A stretch of DNA of 64,000 nucleotides from Alphaproteobacteria bacterium. GTDB taxonomy: Bacteria; Pseudomonadota; Alphaproteobacteria; SHVP01. The DNA lies in contig JAVJOO010000002.1 in NCBI GenBank assembly GCA_040216735.1, positions 709,118 to 773,117 on the forward strand. Direction: 5' to 3'. The position numbers and the translations under genes were made by a program. Numbering within the stretch: the stretch's first letter is position 1; each line of letters opens with the position of its first letter. The notes beneath the pieces were generated by a model. That model had not been told where the DNA came from. It did no database searches and was given only the letters and a program-made list of their open reading frames with translations. Below, piece after piece: positions 54,251 to 63,112 of this stretch.

Positions 54251-54685
54251 ATGGAAAAGGGCAAAATGCCGGTGGCAGGCGATCCAAACGCCTATCGGAT
54301 CAAGACGACGCCGGATCCGTTCGATGCGTTCAGGATCGCGCTGGGCTACCGCGCCGGCAACTTCATCTTTCTGTCGGGCCAAGCCTCGATCGACGAGAAC
54401 GGCGCGCTGGTCGGGGTCGGCGACTTCGACCGCCAGGTCGAGCAGGTCTTCGCCAATATCAAGCGCGTCCTCGAGGCAGCGGGATCGTCGATGGACAAGA
54501 TCGTCAAGGTCACGATCTATCTGACCGACATGTCGAACTTCCCCAAAATTATCGAAGCGCGGGGAAAATACTTCAAGCAACCGTGGCCCGCCGACACCAT
54601 TGTCGAGGTCGGCGCCCTGGGACTGCCAGAACTGCAAATTGAAATTGAAACCATCGCCCTGATCGAGGGCGAGGTGATCGGCTGA
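54251..54685 (+). CDS. Rid (RidA/YjgF) family protein in the cupin cluster
   Basis: 144 residues, ATG after GGGGAGGG. Rid segments are YRAGNFIFLSGQASIDENG, VEQVFANIKRVLEAAGSSMD and IYLTDMSNFPKIIEARGKYF. At the site of the RidA deaminase arginine it has WPADTIVEV, again without Arg. It is more similar to the Rid protein at 26074 than either is to E. coli RidA. 18 bases before the ThDP gene. Confidence 0.88.
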   Translation: MEKGKMPVAGDPNAYRIKTTPDPFDAFRIALGYRAGNFIFLSGQASIDENGALVGVGDFDRQVEQVFANIKRVLEAAGSSMDKIVKVTIYLTDMSNFPKIIEARGKYFKQPWPADTIVEVGALGLPELQIEIETIALIEGEVIG

Positions 54686-54703
54686 GGCCGGGGGAGAACA
54701 AAC

Positions 54704-56506
54704 GTGGCGCGGCAACCGAAAAAAACCAAAGAGACATCGACGACCGACACCTTCTGGAAAAAGGAAGACCACGGACGCAACGAGATCACCGGCGGCATGG
54801 TCATCAGCCGGACGCTGAAGGGCATGGGGATCAACTCGGTTTTCTCCCTGGCCGGCGCCTCGCATACCTATTTGCTGGACGCGCTCGACCGTGACGACTT
54901 CGCGATCGTGTCCAACCGGCACGAGACCGCGACCGTCGCGGCCGCCGACGGCTACGCGCGTATTACCGGCAAGCCCGGGGTCGCGCTGATTATTTCGGAT
55001 CAAGGGGTACCGAACGCGGTATCGGGCATCTTGACCGCGCACGAAGCCTGCTCCCCGGTCATCGTCATCGTCGCGCGTTTGCCGACAAACTGGATTCAAC
55101 CGCAGTCCGAAGTCGATCACGATGCGCTTGCCCTCGTGCGGCCTATCACCAAATGGGCCCGCACGGTGCATTCCGCCGAACGCTTGCGCGAATATGTCGA
55201 AACCGCCTACCGCCAGGCGACCACCGGTCGTCCCGGGCCGGTCGTTCTCCAGGTTCCTCAGGAGTTTCTTGCGCAAACCGTCCAGAACGTGGAGGAGCTC
55301 GACGCGCCGGTGACCCGGGCGATTCGTCCCGGTCCCGCCGCCGATGCAGTGATGGCGGCGGCCGACCTAATTGCCAAGGCCAAGCGCCCGATGGTTGTCG
55401 CCGGCTCTGGCGCGATGTGGGCTGGCGCCGGCCCGGCGTTGCGCGAGCTATCGTCGATGTGGAACATCCCGGTTCTGGGCAACGCCGGGGGCCGCGGACT
55501 GGTCCCCGAGGACGACAAGCTCGGTTGGTCCTGGCCCCTCGCCCAGGTTGCGGCCAAAGACGCCGACTTGGTTCTGTGGGTCGGGGCGCGCATGACCCAG
55601 CGCATGGGCTACGGCATGGCCCCCCGTTTCAGTTCCACGGCAAAGTTCGTCCAGATCGACGTCGCTGGCGAGGAAATCGGACGCAACCGCGCGGTCGAGG
55701 TACCGATCGTGGCCGACGCGGCGCAAACCATCGCGGCCATCGTGGCCGAACTAAAAGCGCGCAAGACAAAATCCAAGCCGGCGCCGAAGTGGCTTACCGA
55801 AGCCCTGCAGGATCGTTTGACCTTCATGGAGACCGTCGGGCTCGGCGACGATGGGGCAATCCACCCTTACCGCCTCGCGCGCGAACTCATGAAGCGGATG
55901 CCGGCCAATGCGATTTACGTCGGCGACGGCGCGGATGTGCAGAACTGGATGCACGCCATCCTGCGCATCAAATCCGAGCGCGGCTTCATCGATCACTATC
56001 CGCTGGGGTCGATGGGGATCGGTACGCCTTTGGCGCTTGGGGCTGCCGCGGGCGCGCGGGAAATGGCAAAGGAAACGGGCTCGGAAGCGCGCCCGGTCTT
56101 TCATGTCACCGGCGACGGTGCCTTTGGCTTCTACCCCAGTGAATACAACGGCGCGGTTCTGGGCGGCCTCAAAATCACGACGTTCATTTCCAACGACGGT
56201 GCGTGGGGAACCGAGAAACACGGCCAACTCCAGGTCATGGAACGGCAGGTCAATACGCTCTTCGGCGATGTCCACTACGACCTCATCGGCAAAGCCTTTG
56301 GCTGCCATGCCGAACGGGTCACCAATCCCAAGGAACTCGGTCCCGCAATGGACCGTGCGCTGGCGGCGGACCGTGCCGCGATCGTCGATGTCGTGACCGA
56401 TCCGGATGCCGGCAAATTGCGCAAAGAAGATCCGCGGGTGCAAACGATCGCCTTCTCCGACCTCGTCGCCAGCCGCAAATCGCAATACAAGGCGGAAGTG
56501 GCTTAA
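54704..56506 (+). CDS. Thiamine-diphosphate-dependent enzyme (acetolactate synthase-like)
   Basis: 600 residues, GTG after GGGGGAGAA. Three-domain TPP enzyme: N-terminal PYR domain with NRHETATVAAADGYAR (catalytic Glu), central domain (PMVVAGSGAMWAGAGPAL), and C-terminal PP domain with GDGAFGFYPSEYNGA and ISNDGAWG as the ThDP/Mg motif. A charged N-terminal extension of about 30 residues is unusual. Similar enzymes include acetolactate synthase, oxalyl-CoA decarboxylase and benzoylformate decarboxylase; the class cannot be fixed by eye. It shares a TTAA stop overlap with the convergent MBL gene. Confidence 0.88.
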   Translation: MARQPKKTKETSTTDTFWKKEDHGRNEITGGMVISRTLKGMGINSVFSLAGASHTYLLDALDRDDFAIVSNRHETATVAAADGYARITGKPGVALIISDQGVPNAVSGILTAHEACSPVIVIVARLPTNWIQPQSEVDHDALALVRPITKWARTVHSAERLREYVETAYRQATTGRPGPVVLQVPQEFLAQTVQNVEELDAPVTRAIRPGPAADAVMAAADLIAKAKRPMVVAGSGAMWAGAGPALRELSSMWNIPVLGNAGGRGLVPEDDKLGWSWPLAQVAAKDADLVLWVGARMTQRMGYGMAPRFSSTAKFVQIDVAGEEIGRNRAVEVPIVADAAQTIAAIVAELKARKTKSKPAPKWLTEALQDRLTFMETVGLGDDGAIHPYRLARELMKRMPANAIYVGDGADVQNWMHAILRIKSERGFIDHYPLGSMGIGTPLALGAAAGAREMAKETGSEARPVFHVTGDGAFGFYPSEYNGAVLGGLKITTFISNDGAWGTEKHGQLQVMERQVNTLFGDVHYDLIGKAFGCHAERVTNPKELGPAMDRALAADRAAIVDVVTDPDAGKLRKEDPRVQTIAFSDLVASRKSQYKAEVA

Positions 56507-57366
56507 CCGAACGTATTCAGCGGTATCTTGAGGTAGGACACGCCGTTGTCTTCGGGCGGCGGCAGGTGGCCTGCACGCATGTTGACCTGGACGGCGGGAA
56601 GCAGAAGCACAGGAACCGCGAGCTTGGCGTCGCGCGCCGTGCGCATCGCCGCGTAGTCCTCCTCGGCGACGCCGTCCTTGATGTGGATATTGCTGGCTTT
56701 CTGGTCGGCGACGGTGGTTTCCCACGCGTAGTCCCGGCCGTTGGGGGCGTAGTCGTGGCACATGAAGAGCCGTGTTTCAGCCGGTAGCGACAGAGTCTTG
56801 CGAATCGAGCGGTAGAGAAGACGGGCGTCGCCGCCGGGAAAGTCGGCGCGCGCCGTCCCATAGTCGGGCATGAACAGCGTGTCGCCGACGAAGGCCGCAT
56901 CGCCGATCACGTAGGTCACGCAGGCCGGCGTGTGCCCCGGTGTATGCATCACCCGCACCTTCAATCCGCCGATTTCTAATGTCTCATTGTCGCCAAAAAG
57001 ACGGTCGAACTGACTGCCGTCGACTGGGAAATCGCCGTCGACGTTGAACACCGCCTTGAAGGTTTTCTGCACCTCGCCGATGCGGTTACCGATGCCGGTT
57101 GTGCCGCCGAGCGCCGCCTTGAGATAGGGCGCGGCTGTCAAATGATCGGCGTGGACATGGGTTTCGAGAATCCACGCGACCTGCAACCCTTCGCCGCGGA
57201 CAAACCCAATCAGTTCGTCCGCCTTTTCGGTGTTGGTCCGGCCCGACTTTGGATCGAAGCCGAGGACCGAATCGATAATCGCTGCCGTTCGGCTGGCGGG
57301 GTCGGCGACGACGTAACTGACGGTGAACGTGCCCTCATCGAAGAACGCGGTAACTGTCGGATTCAT
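56503..57366 (-). CDS. MBL-fold metallo-hydrolase, persulfide dioxygenase (ETHE1)-like
   Basis: 287 residues; ATG with AAGGAG upstream. Metal motif THVHADH, then TPGHTPACVTYVIGD, FVGDTLFMPDYGTARADFPGG and FMCHDY are those of the ETHE1/glyoxalase-II group with one catalytic iron. Such enzymes oxidise glutathione persulfide to sulfite. The C-terminal tail (MRTARDAKLAVPVLLLPAVQ, VSYLKIPLN) is the extension found in bacterial Blh-type proteins. No rhodanese or BigR-type regulator adjoins it. Confidence 0.9.
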   Translation of the reverse strand: MNPTVTAFFDEGTFTVSYVVADPASRTAAIIDSVLGFDPKSGRTNTEKADELIGFVRGEGLQVAWILETHVHADHLTAAPYLKAALGGTTGIGNRIGEVQKTFKAVFNVDGDFPVDGSQFDRLFGDNETLEIGGLKVRVMHTPGHTPACVTYVIGDAAFVGDTLFMPDYGTARADFPGGDARLLYRSIRKTLSLPAETRLFMCHDYAPNGRDYAWETTVADQKASNIHIKDGVAEEDYAAMRTARDAKLAVPVLLLPAVQVNMRAGHLPPPEDNGVSYLKIPLNTFG

Positions 57367-57411
57367 GCGGCAACGCTCCTTGTCGGTGTCATCGACGGCA
57401 AGTCTAGGGGG

Positions 57412-59778
57412 TCAAGGCGCGGGCGTCAGTGTCAATGTCGCACGGGCGCCGTGCCGTGCCGTCGCTAAAGGCGGTAGCGCGAAGGTCGTGCCGGCACGCC
57501 AGTCGTCGGTTCGCTCGGCGAAGAAACGGCTAAACGGATTTCCCGACGTACCGGGCGCCACCATGAAGAGTGAACGGTCGAGATCGTCTAGGTCGTAAAC
57601 CGCGCGATATCCCGCGCCATGACCGTTGGTGAATCGGCCCTGTGCCGTGTTGTACCCGCCGCGCATCAGGGTGTAGTTGCCGCCGCTGCTGGGCACCGTG
57701 ATTCCGAGCCACCGAGGAACGCCGGGGAGAAAACTAAACGCCGGATGGACGAAGCGGGCGGGGTGGGCCGCGCCCCAATGCCAATCCGACATCGCCGCGC
57801 CGTAGCGCGCGGCGAGCGTCGCGGTGGCCGTTTCCAGCGCCGCCGTCGCGACCGCCGCACAGGTTTCGGTGCCGGGCGTCTCTCGGTTGTCACACCACTT
57901 AGCGAGGTCGTCGCTCAGCACGGCATAGACCTGGCGTGGGTCGACGCGTCCGCCCTCGGCGCCAAGATCGTCGCCAAAGATGGCATCCACGGTTTCTGCG
58001 TACCAAGCGGCAAAGATCGTCGGCGCGACGGCATCCTCTGCCATCCGGGAATCCCATGTGGCAAGGAGAGCCAGCGCGGCTGTGGCCGCTGGACCGAGGT
58101 CGCTTCCCTCGATTGCGGTGCGCATCGCCGGTAACAGCGATTGCGCCATGGTTGATACCGTGTCGGCCTGCAGCGCGGCGTGTGCCGCTGGGGTTGCCCC
58201 AACGTTGCTGCGCAACACGTCGGCCAGACGCATGGCGCGGTAAGGCGGCTCCCAGTCAGCGCTGATGAAATACGGGTAGTCCGGCCCGACGATCCGGTTG
58301 TTGGCATTGAGCAAGATGCCGTCGCCGCTACCCCGCTGTTGCGGCAAGTCCTCGAACGGGATGAACCGACGCCAGGCTCCATCGGGGAGGTGGCTCGGCG
58401 CCAAGCCGCGACCGGATTCGCGGATCGGGATGTGCGCTGGCGCGATGAACCCGATCTCCCCCGAGGTGTCGGCATAGAGAAAATTTTGCTGCGGCGCACC
58501 GTAGCCGCGCAGCGCGGCAAGGAAGCTCTCCCAATCGCGCGCACGGTTGACCGCGTACATCGCGGCGGGTGTCAGGTCGGCATCACCCAGCGCGACGGCC
58601 TGGAGCACGACGACGCCCTCCGGTCCACTTGCACCGGCCGCACGCTCGACCACATCGGAGATAACCGGCCCATAGCGCGTGTCGCGCACCTGCAAACGCT
58701 GGTCTGCGCCGAAGCGCACCCGGATGATTTCGTCGCGCACATCGAACAGTCGTTCGGTTGCGCCGTCGCGGTAATGCGTCGCGTCGGCGGTAGTGTCGAG
58801 AACCAACAGGTCGGTCAAGTCGCCATAGGTCGTCGTCAGACCCCAGGCAATACGCCCGTTATGGCCAAGCAAATGAATCGGCATGCCGGGCACGGTGCCG
58901 CCGGTCATCGATAACCCCGGTGCATCGATCGACGCGAGATACCAAATGCCCGGTGCCGTCAGGCCGAGGTGGGGATCGCTCGCCAAAATCGGATTGCCGC
59001 TTTCGGTGTGGCGTCCATCCACGGCCCAAGCGTTCGATGCCCGGCGCGGTCGAACGATCTCAGGGACGCCCGCCAGAAGCTGTGCCGCCGCGACCGGGAG
59101 CGGCGACGCCTCGGCAAGGGTTGTGGGGCCATCGGCGAGCCCGGTCGGCATCAGAAACTCGACCTCGCCCGGCGTCAGGCGGTCCAGTAGGGCGCTACGG
59201 CGCAACTCCTCGAACCAATTGCCGCCCAACATCAACGCGAGCAGTTTGCCAAGAACAAGCGAGTCCGCGGGTTGCCAAGGATCTGGCCTATAGGCAAGGA
59301 CCGTAAACTCCGGCGGCCACGGACCGGTGTGTTGGGCGAGATAGGCGTTAACCCCGGCGCTGTAGGCGACCAGCGCCCGCTGGACCTCTTCAGGGAGCGC
59401 AGAGAATTGCCGCGTCGCGCTGCGGTAAAGACCAAGCGTGCGCATGAAGCGGTCCACCCCTACACCGGGTTTGCCGACAACCTCCGCCACCCGACCGGCG
59501 CCGATGCGCCGGTAGGTGTCCATTTGCCATAGGCGGTCCTGCGCATGGGCAAAGCCCAGTGCGAAGTATGCGTCCTCCTGCGTCGCCGCGACGATCCGGG
59601 TTGCACCTACGGCGTCGCGTACGATCTCGACTGGTGCCGCGACCGTTGTTGCAATCTCGCCGTCCCATTGCGGCAACGACGTGGTAAGCCACAGACCGAT
59701 CGCGACGATCGCTACCGCACCCGCCGCCGCCACAAGGAACGTGGCACGCAGCACATGTCGGGCGAGGCGGACGATCAT
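57412..59778 (-). CDS. Penicillin acylase family protein (Ntn hydrolase)
   Basis: 788 residues. An N-terminal signal or anchor (about 12-33) is followed by the A-chain region (DAYFALGFAHAQDRLWQMD). A linker and the autocatalytic cleavage site RRAS|NAWAVDG-type come next, in which Ser248 becomes the N-terminal nucleophile of the B chain. SDPHLGLTAPGIWYLASI and NFLYADTSGEIGFIAPAHIP are family blocks. Acts in the periplasm on amides such as acyl-homoserine lactones or beta-lactam side chains; the true substrate is unknown. Monocistronic. Confidence 0.93.
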   Translation of the reverse strand: MIVRLARHVLRATFLVAAAGAVAIVAIGLWLTTSLPQWDGEIATTVAAPVEIVRDAVGATRIVAATQEDAYFALGFAHAQDRLWQMDTYRRIGAGRVAEVVGKPGVGVDRFMRTLGLYRSATRQFSALPEEVQRALVAYSAGVNAYLAQHTGPWPPEFTVLAYRPDPWQPADSLVLGKLLALMLGGNWFEELRRSALLDRLTPGEVEFLMPTGLADGPTTLAEASPLPVAAAQLLAGVPEIVRPRRASNAWAVDGRHTESGNPILASDPHLGLTAPGIWYLASIDAPGLSMTGGTVPGMPIHLLGHNGRIAWGLTTTYGDLTDLLVLDTTADATHYRDGATERLFDVRDEIIRVRFGADQRLQVRDTRYGPVISDVVERAAGASGPEGVVVLQAVALGDADLTPAAMYAVNRARDWESFLAALRGYGAPQQNFLYADTSGEIGFIAPAHIPIRESGRGLAPSHLPDGAWRRFIPFEDLPQQRGSGDGILLNANNRIVGPDYPYFISADWEPPYRAMRLADVLRSNVGATPAAHAALQADTVSTMAQSLLPAMRTAIEGSDLGPAATAALALLATWDSRMAEDAVAPTIFAAWYAETVDAIFGDDLGAEGGRVDPRQVYAVLSDDLAKWCDNRETPGTETCAAVATAALETATATLAARYGAAMSDWHWGAAHPARFVHPAFSFLPGVPRWLGITVPSSGGNYTLMRGGYNTAQGRFTNGHGAGYRAVYDLDDLDRSLFMVAPGTSGNPFSRFFAERTDDWRAGTTFALPPLATARHGARATLTLTPAP

Positions 59779-59887
59779 CGACGTTAACCCTTTAACCCGT
59801 TAACCAAGAAAACGGCCCGAAACCGGCGTGTGATTTGCATCTTGTGTCGTGTTGCCACCCGGACCAACCAACCGATCGGGGCCATTT

Positions 59888-60808
59888 GTGGAACGACCCA
59901 TTGTACTATTCGGCGGTACCGGCCAGATCGGCCGCGAGTTGCGTCTGCAACTGGCTGCATGGTGGCCGGTTCTGGCCCCGCCCCGCGACCAGGTCAATCT
60001 TGCCCGCCCGGAAGAAGTCACCACCTATTTGCGCCTCGCCCGTCCGTCTCTGATTGTTAACGCCGCCGCCTATACCGACGTCGACGGCGCGGAAAACGAC
60101 GCAACCGCCGCCATGACCGTGAACGGTCATCTTCCGCTCATGCTCGCGGAGGAGGCGTTCGAACGCAACATCGGCCTCGTTCACTTTTCGACCGATCTCG
60201 TGTTCGACGGGTGGCGCGGCGAGACGCCGGCGCCCTACCGCGAAACCGATTCGCCCAATCCGCTGAATATTTACGGTCGCAGCATGTTGCGCGGCGAATC
60301 CGCCATTCAATACACCGACCCGCCACACCTCATCTTTCGTACCAGCCGTGTCTATGGGTTGCGCGGGAGCAACTTCCTGATGGACCTCGTTGCCTTGGCC
60401 GGGGCCCACGACGACATCAATGTGGTTGCCGATCAGATCGGTAGTCCGACGTGGTCACGGGCAATCGCCATCGCGGTGAACGCCATTCTGAAGGACCTCG
60501 ACGCGCCGCGCACGCCAGCCGGTATACGCGAACGAAGCGGCATTTATCACCTTGCGGCGTCGGGTGCGGTTAGTTGGTACGGCTTCGCCGAGTTGATTCT
60601 CGATCGAGCCGTCGACAGCCCCTATATCGAGATGACGCCCGAGCGGCGACCCGCTTTGCGGGCGATCGCCTCGAATTCCTACCCCTTCCGGGCACCCCGA
60701 CCGATCTATACGGCGCTGAGTAGCCGCTCCGCCCAGCATGCCTTCGGGGTGGGTCTACCGGCGTGGCAGGAACAGCTCGAAACCTGCTTGCGCTCGATGC
60801 CCGCCTAA
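59888..60808 (+). CDS. rfbD: dTDP-4-dehydrorhamnose reductase family protein with altered YxxxK motif
   Basis: 306 residues from GTG 59888, placing IVLFGGTGQIGREL with the NADPH loop at the N-terminus; GTG 59849 is possible. Family blocks include LARPSLIVNAAAYTDVDGAE, HFSTDLVFDG, FRTSRVYGLRGSNF and ADQIGSPTWSR. The catalytic tyrosine-x3-lysine region reads NIYGRSMLRGE, with Met in place of the usual Lys. No rfbA, rfbB or rfbC gene accompanies it. It may be a reductase of another pathway or inactive. Stop shared with the convergent GST gene. Confidence 0.88.
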   Translation: MERPIVLFGGTGQIGRELRLQLAAWWPVLAPPRDQVNLARPEEVTTYLRLARPSLIVNAAAYTDVDGAENDATAAMTVNGHLPLMLAEEAFERNIGLVHFSTDLVFDGWRGETPAPYRETDSPNPLNIYGRSMLRGESAIQYTDPPHLIFRTSRVYGLRGSNFLMDLVALAGAHDDINVVADQIGSPTWSRAIAIAVNAILKDLDAPRTPAGIRERSGIYHLAASGAVSWYGFAELILDRAVDSPYIEMTPERRPALRAIASNSYPFRAPRPIYTALSSRSAQHAFGVGLPAWQEQLETCLRSMPA

Positions 60809-61497
60809 GCGTCGTAAGCGTTGGTCGCGTAACCGGCGCGATCGAACGCCACCAAAAGCCGGTCGCGCCAGCGGCGCACAGGATCGCTCTCCTCGAACAA
60901 CTTGAATGGGCTAATGCTGCGCGCCCATTGAAATGCGCCAAAGACGATGTAGTCGGCGAAAGCCGGCGCATCGCCGCAAAGATAGGGCTGTTCGGCGAGG
61001 GTGAGCCGCAGCGGCGCGAGCGCGTTGCGCAGCAAAACGACCTCGGTGTCGCGGTTGGCCTGGACTTGATCGAATGGGCGGTCGAACCTCCCGGCCCGGG
61101 TTTCCATGAAATAGGGCTGGTCGGCCGCGTTGAGGTGTCGATAGATGTCGTCGATTACGAGGGGCTGGATCGCGGCATGCAGCACGGTGTTGGTCCAGTG
61201 ATTGATCACCCGGGCTTCGCCCCTGGCGATGGTATTGCCGAATAGTGCCGGGCGATCGGGATAGGTGTCGTCGAGATAGCAGGCGATCGCGAAGGAATCG
61301 CTGACCGTTGCCGCGCCGTCGGTAAGGACCGGCACTTTTTCCTGGCCGGAAAACGCAATGGTCTCCTTGTCGGTGAAGTTGACCGCCACGTAGTCCGCGG
61401 CAAGGCCCTTATGCGCCAACGCCATGCGGACGCGCCAGCAATACGGGCTAAACCGGCGGTCGTCTTTTCCAGTGAGTTCGTAAAGGGTTCGGGACAT
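60805..61497 (-). CDS. Glutathione S-transferase family protein
   Basis: 230 residues; ATG with AAGGA upstream. The thioredoxin-like domain starts LYELTGKDDRRFSPYCWRVR, with SPYC as potential Ser/Cys active site, and has EKVPVLTDG and VSDSFAIACYLDDTYPDRP. The helical C-terminal domain includes LCGDAPAFADYIVFGAFQWA. Resembles bacterial beta/xi-type GSTs. Substrate unknown. Faces another GST gene head to head. Confidence 0.9.
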   Translation of the reverse strand: MSRTLYELTGKDDRRFSPYCWRVRMALAHKGLAADYVAVNFTDKETIAFSGQEKVPVLTDGAATVSDSFAIACYLDDTYPDRPALFGNTIARGEARVINHWTNTVLHAAIQPLVIDDIYRHLNAADQPYFMETRAGRFDRPFDQVQANRDTEVVLLRNALAPLRLTLAEQPYLCGDAPAFADYIVFGAFQWARSISPFKLFEESDPVRRWRDRLLVAFDRAGYATNAYDA

Positions 61498-61614
61498 GGG
61501 GTCCTTGGTTCAGAATCGAGTCGCCACCGCCGGGGTTGCCGCGTTAGCCTTCATGAAAGCTGCGGCAGCCAAGAACATACTAGGACTGCCCACGCGTTAC
61601 CGAAAGGAACCGAT

Positions 61615-62283
61615 ATGGCCACCGTTGAAATTTTCAGCGCCGAGGTATGTCCCTACGCACACCGGACCCGACTCGTCCTCATGCACAAAAACGTCGACTT
61701 CTCACTGACTGAAATCGACCTGAAGAACAAACCGGCCTGGTTCAAGGACGTTTCGCCCTACGGCAAGGTTCCGTCGATCCGGCACGACGGGCGCATCGTC
61801 TACGAATCGGCCATCGTCAACGAATACCTCGACGAAGTGTTCCCTGCGCCGGCGCTGATGCCCGCGACGCCGCATGGACGCGCCATGGCAAGGGTGTGGA
61901 TCGACTATGGCAACACCCGCTTCAACGTCGCGTCCTACCAACTCGTTCGTGAGACCGATCCTGCGGCACAGGGCGCGCTCCGCGACGATCTCGATGCTTG
62001 CCTTTTGTTCATGGAAGAGGGCATGCGCAAACTAGGGCCGGGCCCCTATTGGTTCGGCGCAGACCCGAGTCTTGTTGATTTCAGCTACTACCCGTTCTTC
62101 GAGCGCTTTTGCAATGTCGAGCACTACCGCAACTATGCGATCCCCGCGGAATGCACACGTATCCGCGCCTGGATCGCAACCATGAAAGACCTGCCGATCG
62201 TGCGCGAGATCGCCAATCCGCCCGAGTTCTATATTGAACGCGCAAAGGCCTATGCGGCACCGGACAAACAGGCGGCGGAATAG
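61615..62283 (+). CDS. Glutathione S-transferase family protein (omega-like)
   Basis: 222 residues; ATG after AAAGGAA. The N-terminus VEIFSAEVCPYAHRTRLVL has the CPxA active-site cysteine of omega/zeta-like GSTs, and KVPSIRHDGRIVYESAIVNE binds glutathione. The C-terminal domain includes YWFGADPSLVDFSYYPFFER. Probably a glutathione-dependent thiol transferase or dehydroascorbate reductase-like enzyme. A hairpin lies 18 bases after its stop. Confidence 0.92.
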   Translation: MATVEIFSAEVCPYAHRTRLVLMHKNVDFSLTEIDLKNKPAWFKDVSPYGKVPSIRHDGRIVYESAIVNEYLDEVFPAPALMPATPHGRAMARVWIDYGNTRFNVASYQLVRETDPAAQGALRDDLDACLLFMEEGMRKLGPGPYWFGADPSLVDFSYYPFFERFCNVEHYRNYAIPAECTRIRAWIATMKDLPIVREIANPPEFYIERAKAYAAPDKQAAE

Positions 62284-62685
62284 CTGGCACCGACGCACGA
62301 ACGGCCCCGGTTTTTGGGGCCGCTCGCTTCTTACGGAGAGGTAGGGATGGGGCCCCGGGGAGAATTGACCCGGCCGCGAAACCGATACCAGGTCTGGGGG
62401 AACGCTAGCCTGATATCTGCGACCGGGTCAGGAGGGCCGACGCCTTGCAATATTGCGGTGCATTGGGGCGCTTGAAGGGCTGAATCTAGGCGATTTTGTG
62501 ATTTCTCCGATTCCGGTGTTTCGCGCAATGCGCGGATATCGCAGCGTTGGCGTTGCCCCGGTCGACGCGACGGGCCTATCATTGCCGCAAGGGAGGGCCC
62601 CAGTTGGGGTCGGCCACAGTCCGGGGGACACCGCGACGATGCGCCAATTGCCGACGAGATCTTTCACCGTCCAGGGCCACCGCTG
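62284..62685. other. Intergenic region between GST and DUF2794 genes
   Basis: About 400 bases. The first part holds the hairpin at 62302-62322. In the remainder there are short open frames on both strands, none with a Shine-Dalgarno at useful distance or recognisable sequence. Promoter elements for DUF2794 are presumably here but I cannot identify them. Confidence 0.4.
62302..62322 (+). terminator. GC-rich hairpin after the GST gene
   Basis: CGGCCCC pairs with GGGGCCG around a GGTTTTT loop. The downstream sequence CTCGCTTCTT is only partly T-rich, so it is a plausible but not ideal intrinsic terminator. It is one of the few stable hairpins directly after a stop in this window. Confidence 0.45.
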
Positions 62686-63036
62686 ATGGCGGAGGTTTTG
62701 CCGATCCAGCAAAGCGGCACGACCCAAAGCCGCGGACGTTTACCTCTCCCGATCTTTTTCGATCGCACCGAACTCAACCAAATCCTGTCCGTCTATAGCC
62801 GCCGCGTCATTGCTGGCGAATGGTGCGACTACGCGCTCAACGACGGCCGCGACGAAGCGATGTTCGCGATCTACCGCAAGCGCTCTAGGGTCCCGGTCTT
62901 CCGCGTCGTCAAGCGCCGCTCGGGCAAGGCGCGCTTCGCCGTCCTGGACTCCGGCGGGCAGGTCTTGCGGATGAGCCCGGACCTGACGACGGTGTTAGGC
63001 GTCTTGAAGAAAGCGCGCGGCCTGCGGTTGGTTTGA
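62686..63036 (+). CDS. DUF2794 domain protein
   Basis: 116 residues. The DUF2794 signature is unmistakable: LPIFFDRTELNQILSVYSRR, VIAGEWCDYALNDGRDEAMF and VLRMSPDLTTVLGVL. This domain is restricted largely to alphaproteobacteria and has no assigned function. No signal or membrane segment; basic C-terminus. It precedes the antiporter gene by 76 bases. Confidence 0.92.
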   Translation: MAEVLPIQQSGTTQSRGRLPLPIFFDRTELNQILSVYSRRVIAGEWCDYALNDGRDEAMFAIYRKRSRVPVFRVVKRRSGKARFAVLDSGGQVLRMSPDLTTVLGVLKKARGLRLV

Positions 63037-63112
63037 ACCGCCGCGTTGATCTGACGCAGCGGCAGCGCCGCCGCGATCGGTCATGCTCGGCACCTGCCGT
63101 CGGGTTCAAGCA

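Noticed and set aside
53067-54287. Minus-strand open frame of 406 codons opposite the cupin pair
   Set aside because: Antisense to two clear cupins; no recognisable protein sequence.
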